DNA of 64,000 nucleotides. Source: Neospora caninum Liverpool. Lineage: Eukaryota > Apicomplexa > Conoidasida > Eucoccidiorida > Sarcocystidae. Positions 55,731 through 64,000 of the stretch are shown piece by piece (position 1 is the stretch's first letter; each line of letters opens with the position of its first letter). The DNA is taken from assembly GCF_000208865.1 (NCBI RefSeq), contig NC_018391.1, forward strand, positions 1,426,001 through 1,490,000, given 5' to 3'. Below the pieces are notes generated by a model. It was not told the origin of the DNA and did no database searches. It saw only the letters and a list, made by a program, of their open reading frames with translations. Position numbers and translations under genes: made by a program.

Positions 55731-58700
55731 ACTCTTTCACGAGGGGCGAAGAGACGGGGAAAGGCCGAACGCGGATCCCGCAGAAACACAGCACATGTAT
55801 GTGTATACACCTGTAGAAGTGGAGACTCCTACGTATAAATGCGTACATATGCGTTAAAGTAAATGTGCAAATGCATATGAACAGGCAGGCGCATTCGAGC
55901 ACGGACATGAGCGCGGACGGAGAGATGCACCATCTGAGCGTGTGTGTGAGGATGGTAGAGAATTCAAGGAAGGGAAGAAAACGGAGTTCCGAATTCTGGA
56001 AATCGTGTAGTCGATGACATCGGTTCCCTGGTGATCAGCCCTTTGGTTTCTTCCTTTTCCTCCGGAGAGGAAAAGAGCGTTCGTTCCCGACAAAGCTCCT
56101 CGTCTCCCCGGTGACCCCGGACGTGTGCTGTACAAGGAAATCTCGGGAACGAGAGGGCGTTCGCGCTTGGCTGTCGGCGACGAGGCAGGAAAAAGGATTT
56201 TGCTCACTTTCCACGGAACACCGGTGGAGAAGCTGGAGCGGAGAGTGGAACGGAAAGGGCGAAAAAACGCCGGGCAAAAAAATGCGCCGGCGCAGACCCG
56301 CGCCAGCACATTATGAGAAAGGACGCAGCCCGGGATGAGTAAACACCCAAAAGAGGAGGCTGCGTGTTTTGCGGAAACAGTGCATTTCCACAACGCCGTA
56401 CCGCGCAAAATCAACTTCGCCGGCTTCGGTATTGTGGGGCAAGAAAGAATCTAAAACGCGCAGAGGTCCGAACTGCGATCTGGAAGCATGCATGTGCACG
56501 AGAGCGAGGTCAGTTGCAAGCTGCGTGCTCTCGCCGGCGCAGCGTTCTTACACCCGAGACACTCCTGGGACAGAAGAACTATGAGAATTCCTTTTAACAT
56601 GGTGGGGAAAACAACCGGATTCTCTCTCGAAGGCGACGGCAGAAAATAAGACAAAATGGAGAAAGCACGACGGTTTCAGCCCGCACACACTTGCGCCGGA
56701 AGAGACGAAAACGCGGGCGCATTCTCCTAGCTGCGCGGCGTCGCAAGACAACGTGCATCCATTGAACGGTTTAGAGAGGTAAAAACACACACGCATCTAC
56801 GTTTGGAAAATCAATGCCGCACACAAGCACCTACCAACAAATTCCTGTACCATCTCCGGGGTAAAGAGAGGGACATGCCTACGAAGAAAGACGGGGGGTG
56901 CCTGTTCACACGTCTTCACACCAACACTAGATGTATCAGTATACGCGTACAGCGATTCAGACATTCGGGTACGCGTATGTCTATGTGAATATGAATGCAT
57001 GTACGGGTACATTACCCTGTGTGGGTGTTCGGATGTGCAGGTAAATGTGTGCAAATTCGCGTTTGTTTAGGTTCTAGAGAAGGGGATCCTTTCGAGGGGT
57101 AGCGGCGGGACATCTGGTAAAGCGCCGGCTGTCGAGAACTGCCGTTTGCACCATTTCCATGTTTTGTGTCGCGTGCTTCCCACCTTTTTTTAAGTTTCCC
57201 CGTTCTGGAGACGCGGACACCCGTCACCTTTCGTGAAGAGCCTCGTGAGAATTTGCCAGCGCCGTTGGACCTTGAAGCGCAGAGAGCGCACATCTGACAA
57301 GACAAGGTTGATTCCTGGACGCAACACACAAGCGGCACGGAACAAGGAAGCTTCGCGGCACTACCAGCGGCGTTCAGAGGAACACACAGCGCCGGACGGG
57401 CGTCGCCCTGAGACCGAAAATGCACATAGGAGACTCCACAGGAGAGATTCCGAAGCAGGCTGCGTTAGATCTGTTGCCCAGCATGAAGGCTGGTAGAAGT
57501 TTTTGTGAGAAACGTCCTGCCGGGTATCATGAGAGAAGAATGAACCTCTCGCGTAGGGAGTGTTTCTCAAGGTCCGAGCCACCGTTCTGGGCCACGCGAG
57601 TCGGGCCATTTCTGAACAGTCTGCTGCGAGGCAGCGACCCGAAAGGGATGTGGATGAACGGATTTCCACACACACCAGAGACCAGCATCGGGCGGTTTCC
57701 TGAAATAAGCAAACGGTCGATACCCAAAGTGGCGGGATGCGTGTCTCTAGCTCGAAACACACTGCACAGATCTACTGGATGAATGGCTGCACGTATGTAG
57801 ATCGAGTTTTCTCAACGGCAGACTGCAACGTAAGGCGCTACTGCAGTCCTGGAAGGTCTGGTTTCTTTTGGAGAGGGTTCCAGTCTTCCTTCGTTCCTTT
57901 TGTGCGGCTCGGTCGTTCTTCCGCGTGTCAGAAGCTCGTGGCGTTTCCGGGAGTGTAGGCACACGCGAGAGTGACTTCGAGGGGCGGCAGTTTGTTAAAA
58001 ACGTCCACACCTTTCGGATTCCCTCCTTTCCGCTTCTCGGGAATAAAAGAGCCAGAGACGCGTGCCTTGTCTCTATCTGCCTGTGTAAAATTTGAGTCGC
58101 AAGCAGCCCACGTGATTCCTTTTTATACCCTTGCTGTCTCTCTGCTCATCGAAGAGTTCGGCTCGACAGCCTCCCTGCCCCGTGCCGGCTCTCTGTTCGG
58201 AGCTTTTCCTTGTTCAAACAAGGGAAAGGCAGGCAATTTTATACGTGTCAGGTTCGACGTCCAAACAGCGATCTCCTCACGCCTTTTGTCCGTACGGTGG
58301 CGTCTGAGCCGTTGTCACGCAGTGTGCCGACGGTACACCCTTTCGACAGATGGCCATCGCGCGTGTCCGGTTCAAAATGTCTCGTCCCGAGGGAGAATAT
58401 CCGCCAAAACGAAAGAAGGCACTCTGTTTTTCGCGAGGGGAGAACTCTTGGTTTGTTTCTCGAGCAGCCTGCGCGGCAAAAAGCCACGCCGTGTAGGAAC
58501 GCAGCACAGAGCTGCGCGCCTCCCCTATCTCCTGGAAAACTCGGAAAAAACTGGCGTTCGCTCGTGCCACTGACGACGCGCGTTTTGGTGTGGTCTGTTT
58601 CGCCCTGTTCTTGCGCGTTCCGACCCGTTCCAGCAGATTTCTCGCGATCGACAACGCGCCGATCTCACGGGAGTTACCTGCCGCTGACTCGTGTGTGTGA

Positions 58701-59900
58701 CCACATGCAGCTGCGCGTACAGTCGAACCTGGCGGGCGTTGCTCCGAGTTTGTCGCTCGCAAATATCGCTGATTTTCGCGTTTTCTCACGGGCATTAAGG
58801 GATCTCTCGCTTGCCTCTCGGAAGAATTGCGGGTCATTCCTGTCGGCAGATCCGGAGAGAAAAAGCGACGAAACCGCACGCTGATGGCTTTCCCTGTCCG
58901 GCCGCGTCGTTCGTATACAGCTCCGGCCTTTTCGTGCTCTCTGTCGCAAGGTGATCCGCGGTGACGCGTGACATTCCTCGACCGCTTGAGCGTTCGCCGC
59001 TTCTTCCCAGCGCGAAGCTGCTCAGCTCTCTTCCGCCTCCATTTTTGCGTCCAGTTGGTGATGTTTATGAACTTTGAGACACACCAGTGACGCGCCATCG
59101 GCCTGCCGCTGGCCCGCGCGCTTCGTCACCTCTTTCTCGCGCGCCGCCCCTCGACTGTTTTTAACCAGGGCCGTTAAGGATCGGCGCACGCCCGAACGAG
59201 GGATTTCTCACCTCCGGTGTCTCCGTTTTCCTCTTTTGTCTTAGACCACCCGAGCACAAACCTGTGGAAGACACCGAACTCACGGGGCCTTCCTTCCGAC
59301 GCGCTCACCCCCGAAATCCCCGCTCGCGCCCAACGGGTCATCCTTTCCTTTACGTAACCACCCTGCGACAAACACGCTGCTCCAACTCCTGGCGCACATT
59401 CCAGTGTCTATCATATATATATGCATATATATATGTATATATATATATATATGTATATAAATATATATGTATGTATATATGTATATGTATGTATATATGT
59501 ATATGTTTGTGTATGAATATACGTGCGCGCCCCCGCACGCTTTCAAGTATCCCAAGAGTCGCCTAGCGTCCGCATTTCCCCAGGCCTTTCTGTTCACACG
59601 TGGCAGTCTGGGAGTGGACAGTATTCTTGTTGACACTAGCGCATATCTGACGAGAGTCGGATCCGTTCTTCTCCCTGGACGAAACCACCCTGAGGCGGCT
59701 CGCGCCTCTCCAGTCCGAGACGTGGTGAGCCTTGCGGCTGCAGCTCTATGCCCTCGCATGGAGCTTCGCTCGTCTTTTTCGTCTCGACAAAGCGCGCTGT
59801 CTCCTGACTGCTTCCTCGCTTCGCCTCGCCACGGTTTTTCTTCGCCAGTGCGCCCCCACGCAGTTTCTCGCAGCTTTGACCGCGTCTGCGCTCGAAGTCT
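55731..59900. other. Intergenic region without a supported gene
   Basis: Lies between divergent genes. It contains several frames of 100-270 codons on both strands, but none has recognisable motifs, good splice partners or a convincing start. A TATG/TA block lies at about 59412-59515. GCATGC-type motifs occur near 56487. Expected to hold promoters of the hypothetical gene and the MINDY-like gene. Confidence 0.55.
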
Positions 59901-60009
59901 CTCCCTCATCAGCTGGCGCCTGGGAGCTCTTCTCACGTTCTCGTTTCCGACTCTCGTCAAGAGAGAAGACGTTCCCTTGTATCTTTTGTCGTTTGGAAAA
60001 AGATCCCTA

Positions 60010-60540
60010 ACCTTTCACTCCTTCCCTGTTGCCAGTGCCGTGTCTCGCTTTTCTTCCGTCGTTCTCCGTCTTTGTCTGTCTGTTTCTGTCCTGTGCCCAC
60101 CAGGCCTCCGTCGTTCTTAGAAAGACTGCCTCAGTCTCTCCTCCTGGCCTGCACTTTCCCCTCTCGTCCCCCGCACCTTTTAAACTGCGAGTCGCGCTTG
60201 TGTCGACCTCTCCCGCAGCGAAGATTTGTCTTCTCGTCTCCGCAGTGTTTCCCATTGCTCGTCTCTCCTTCTCTCTCCCTCTCCTTCACCAGACAGAGAT
60301 CTGTCCGGTTGTCCCTACTTTTTTCTCTCCCTCGTCCTCGCCCTCTTTCTTCCGTGGCGACAGCGGCCTCGCCGTCGCCCTCTCCCCGTCGCTGCCCCCT
60401 TTTCTCTCGTGTCGATTCGTTTTCGCCAACTCTCTCTTCGGATCTCTGGCGTCTCCGGTGTGTCTGGCGTCTCCGTCCTCTCGCTTTTGCTCCCTCTCTC
60501 CCGTGTCGTTTTCTTCGCTTTCTTGACTTTTCAAGCGGCG
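60010..60540 (+). other. Pyrimidine-rich leader of the MINDY-like gene
   Basis: About 530 bp dominated by CTCTCC/TTCTCT on the plus strand, ending at the ATG. It resembles the sense-pyrimidine introns and leaders seen elsewhere in this window, so it is probably 5' UTR or a leader intron. Confidence 0.5.
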
Positions 60541-63500
60541 ATGCCGGCGTTCGCAGCAGACGAGGGCCAAGCAGCCCTCTCGGCGGACGAGGAGGCTGAG
60601 CTGCAGGAGGCGATTCGCCTGTCGATGTGCGAGTTCGGAAGCGCCTTGGTGGCGGGCGAGCGAGGCGCCCCCGGAGACGCCACGCCGCGCACCGACCAGA
60701 GACGCAACTCGCGGGAAGACGCGCTCGCCCTTAACGAGGACGCCGAGCTCCAACGGGCCATCCAGGAGTCCCTCCTCTCAGGTACGCGACGCGACCGGAA
60801 GAAGAAACTGGCGAAAAAGGAAAGAAAAAACCGGAAGGGGAAGAGAACACAACAGCGGAAGAACGGAAAGGCGACACCCTCTCGTGAGCAAAACACCACT
60901 GACGACTGGGCCGTTTTTCCCTCTCACTTAGGTTGTGCCTTCATGCTTCTGCCTCGAATTTTTTTTCTGGCCTTTCTTCTCTCCGCTCCATCCACGTGGT
61001 GTCTCTCTGCACGTCTCTGCCTGTCTCTGTGCGTGTCCGTATCTGGATGCACGTGTAACCACGTCCTTGTCTCGGCTTCTCTACACACTTGCCTCCTTAG
61101 ATGTCGCGCTGGGTCTCGGTGTCGCGCTGAAGTCTTTGCCCCGCGCTCTATCTCTGTGAAACGCGTTTCTTCGACGCCTCCTCTCTCTGAGTCGCAGCCG
61201 CATCGCCGTCTCCTGGAGCTGCTACGCGGCCCGCGCTTCCCCCCCTGGACACCGGAGTCGCGCGGCAGAGCCTCCCCGACCTCGCATGGCTCGGCGAGCA
61301 TTCGCCCTCGAGTGCGCATGCAGCGGCGGCCTTGCCTCTCTGTGCGTCGCTCGCTCCCGAGGACGACATCTCGGACCTCCTTCTCCCCCGGTCCCGGCCC
61401 ACGCAGAAGAAGCCGCGCGATCGATGCAAACCGCCTGCTGCCTGGCAACGCGAAGAGGAAGACGAACTCGCGATCTTCTCCAGAACTCTCCTGCCACAGA
61501 CCCGCGAAGGCTTGCCCCCGTCGGGTGCGGGCGGCACGTGTCTCCGGTGTGGCGTGTCTCTGGCGTCTCCTTTGGAGCGCGCACCGAGAGCGGAGGCGCG
61601 CGCGCCTTCGCCGGCTAGCGAAGCGAGCACGGACAACGGCGGGGAAGAGGCCGAGGGCGAGAAGCTCTCGCGAGGCTGGGGACCGTCCCTGCGAGTCTGC
61701 ACTGCATGCGAGCGAGCGTGCGTGCGCGGCGCGCTGCGCTCGCTCCTCCGCGAAGGCCAGGCCGACCCTGACTCGCCTGCGCTCCGGCAAGAACTCCTTG
61801 CAGCGCTCGCGCCGCTGGACAGAAGGGAAGTGAAGCGCCTCGTCGGCCGCGTCTTCGGTCTCGGCGCCTCCAGGTCGATAGGCGCCGAAGACATCGCAAG
61901 ATGGTAAAGAAAGCGACGGGATGGAAAGGCCGGAGAAGGGCGGAAGGAGGGAAAACGGAGAAAAGAGAACCGGAGAGGGAGAGAGGAGGTAGCGGCGAGG
62001 GGAAGGATAACTCGAGGCGTGTGGACAACTGAGAGGAGACGGGAAGACTCTGAGGGGGAAAGAGTGAAACGGAGAAGAATGGCAAAAAATCGCGGTCGAG
62101 ATGACCCGCAGCACGCAGGCCGGCGACGCTTCTGTGCAGCAGAGGAAACAATTGGAGAGGAGACCTCTGAAAGGGCTTTTTTTCTTGATTTCCACGGATC
62201 TGCTCAGTCGATCGCGCGGGGCGCCACAGTCGACGCTGGAATCGCTTCCACCTGCGCTGGTCTCTGTCCGGTTCTCCTCATGCGTGTCAGGGTCTGTCCA
62301 CATGTCCTTGCGATTCTCGTATTCTGTCTGTTTTCTGTCTGGCGTTTTTTGTCTCTGTCGCCGCCTTTCTGGGTTTTCCTCTGGACGTAATACACGCGCA
62401 ACAACAACAAAAAAAACATAACAACAGACTTGGGGAGGGGCCGTGACCCTTGGATTCGTGTGCTTAGAGACACAGGAGTCTTGTCTTGCGATCACACCCT
62501 AGTCTGTGCACCCTCTCTCTCTGTCTCTCTGTCTCTCTCTGTGCCGCAGGTTCAATCACCCGTTCCTGTTTGCCTCGGACGCTCCGTCTCCGCCGAGTTC
62601 GACGTCTGACGGTCTTCTCGACGGCCCGCCGGGCGCCTTTGGAGACTCGACCTTTTGCCCCTGGGGCCTTGCGCAGTTCCACGGAGGGCCGTGCGGACTC
62701 CTCGCCTCCGTTCAGTGCTTTCTTCTCCGCGCGCTCTTCTTCTCCCCTTCCCGCGCCAAGCGGTACTCCTCTCTGCTCCAGTCTTCTTTCTCGTCTTCTT
62801 CTTCCGCCTTGCCTGCGTCAACTTCAACCTCGTCTGCAGCTGTTCAAAGTGCGCCCGCGGAGGGCGACCGGCCAGGGTTGCGCCTGAATGCGGAGTGCGC
62901 GAGTTTGTTGCCTCTGGGGGGGACGCAAGGCCACGCGTTGGTGGAGGCGCTCGCAGCGATTTTGTTTCAGGCGACGGAGCGGTCGCACTACGTCGTGGCG
63001 CTTGCCGATTTCGAGGCCTCCGGCCTGACTCTCGAGGCCCGAGGCCCAGGAAGCCGTGCGGGAACAGACGAGGCGCTCGTTTCCGCAGTCCGGGTCCTCG
63101 TGCGAGAATTCGACAACATCCAAGACGTCATGCTGTTCTACTGGAAATTCTACAAACTCCTCCTCCAGGACGCGGCTGCAGTACTCTCCTTCCTCTTCTC
63201 CGTCGTCCTCACGCGCGGCGTCGACAAGGTATACGAAAGGAAAGACACTGCGCGTGGAGAGAAGGGAACTCGTGCTTAAAGAGTGACTGACCACTTCTTT
63301 CGTTTTCCCGTCGACAATCTCTCTCGATATCTGCGTCCGTCTCGATCTGCCCTTGCCTCCTTCGCGTCTCCGGCGCTCTCTTCGTGTACTCACAAATGCG
63401 CCATACATATCTATATATATATATATATATATATAAGGATTCCTACATCTAGGTGCATGCATAGATACAAAATATATACATATGTCTATGTGTGCATGTG

Positions 63501-63823
63501 TTTCTCTTGGTCTGTTTCACACTTTGTGTCTCGTTCCCTGGGTTTATCTTTCTGGTGTCTTTGTCTCTTCTCTCCCTGTCGCGCTTTCCGGTTTTTTCGC
63601 AGGTTCTTGCGGATGCAGACACGCCGGACCAACCGTTGCTTGGGGTGTATGGACACTGCAACCAAGAGCTGGTGAACCTCCTGCTGCTGGGAGCGGGGAC
63701 GAGCAACGTCTGGGACGGCGACAAGAAGCTCGGAACCGACAGAGAGACAGGCGCGGAGACAGTTCTCGGCGGCGTCCGGAAACGACCCATCGTCGGCTTC
63801 CTCACAGAGATGGAAGCGCTCCG
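60541..63823 (+). CDS. MINDY-3/4-type deubiquitinase with tandem UIMs, 3' end outside window
   Basis: Cysteine protease predicted to trim ubiquitin chains (MINDY family, K48 preference known in animals). Exons: 60541-60781, about 61258-61903, 62550-63228, 63603-63823, then off the right edge; about 595 residues visible. Two ubiquitin-interacting motifs at residues 16-29 (DEEAELQEAIRLSM) and 65-79 (NEDAELQRAIQESLL). The middle exon carries two CxxC pairs (CLRCG, VCTACERAC) and DRREVKRLVGRVFG. The catalytic start is WGLAQFHGGPCGLLASVQ, with Gln near 338 and the nucleophile Cys near 344. Later strings YWKFYKLLLQD and GVRKRPIVGFLTEMEALR match the family. The catalytic His block (SHF-type) is outside. 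The 5' border of exon 2 is uncertain: an extra exon at 61101-61157 is possible. The ATG is the first in frame after the pyrimidine leader. Confidence 0.88.
63404..63485. repeat. (TA)n tract in MINDY intron
   Basis: TA-rich block at about 63410-63435 with flanking TACATA, inside the intron 63229-63602. Confidence 0.85.
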
Positions 63824-64000
63824 GTCAGTGCTCTCGCGCCCGCGCAAAAAAACCAGCAGCCTTGCAACCAGAAATTCAGCGCCGTCGCCACAGGGACACC
63901 CAAAAAGAACGCTATGTCGCAAGCGGATTATATGCATGTGAATGTGCGGGCAAATGCATGTCTGTGCTTATAGAGATAGATGCACGTGTATGCATATATA

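Noticed and set aside
54329..55810. 493-codon minus-strand ORF overlapping the hypothetical gene in another frame
   Set aside because: Arg-rich shadow frame (about one residue in four basic), with the repeat translated in a second frame.
58277..59098. 273-codon minus-strand ORF with an ATG
   Set aside because: Arg-rich, no motif, overlaps a plus-strand ORF of similar length, and lies in the expected promoter region of divergent genes.

Overview
This is nuclear DNA of an intron-rich eukaryote. The best fit is a tissue-cyst coccidian of the Toxoplasma/Hammondia/Neospora group. The reasons are GC-rich exons, introns of about 0.3-0.9 kb full of (TA)n, (GTAT)n and (ATCT)n microsatellites, palindromic GCATGC elements, CCCTAAA-like stretches, and serine-, glutamate- and arginine-rich low-complexity protein segments. 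The species itself is inferred. Two runs of exactly 100 N (697-796, 2420-2519) are assembly gaps.

Layout. (1) About 107-38777, minus strand: one giant gene for an axonemal dynein heavy chain. I resolved 53 exons from splice sites, reading phase and family motifs. They cover tail, linker, AAA1 to AAA4, stalk with microtubule-binding tip, AAA5, and AAA6 up to the conserved SWMP block. The last C-terminal exons lie beyond the left edge, and the first gap removes part of an AAA6 exon. (2) 38.8-45.4 kb: no recognised gene, but four minus-strand exon-like segments (39779-42041) that are either an unannotated gene or upstream exons of the dynein. (3) 45401-51026, plus strand: an 11-exon SWI3/RSC8/SMARCC-type chromatin-remodelling subunit (SWIRM, ZZ-like finger, SANT, C-terminal coiled coil). 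(4) 52491-55616, minus strand: a long single-exon hypothetical protein, mostly disordered, with an 8-residue tandem repeat and a Cys-rich patch; it converges on the SWI3 gene. (5) 55.7-60.5 kb: intergenic, ending in a pyrimidine-rich leader. (6) 60541 to beyond 63823, plus strand: a MINDY-3/4-type deubiquitinase with two N-terminal ubiquitin-interacting motifs; its C-terminal exons lie off the right edge.

The genes have no obvious joint pathway. The dynein would act in the flagellum of the male gamete, the only flagellated stage of these parasites (inference). The SWI3-like protein belongs to nuclear chromatin remodelling, and the MINDY protein to ubiquitin-chain editing. I found no tRNA, rRNA, CRISPR array or mobile element. 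The least expected items are the tandem-UIM plus MINDY architecture, the orphan minus-strand exons at 39.8-42.0 kb, a 34-bp dynein microexon, and coding sequence hidden by the gaps.
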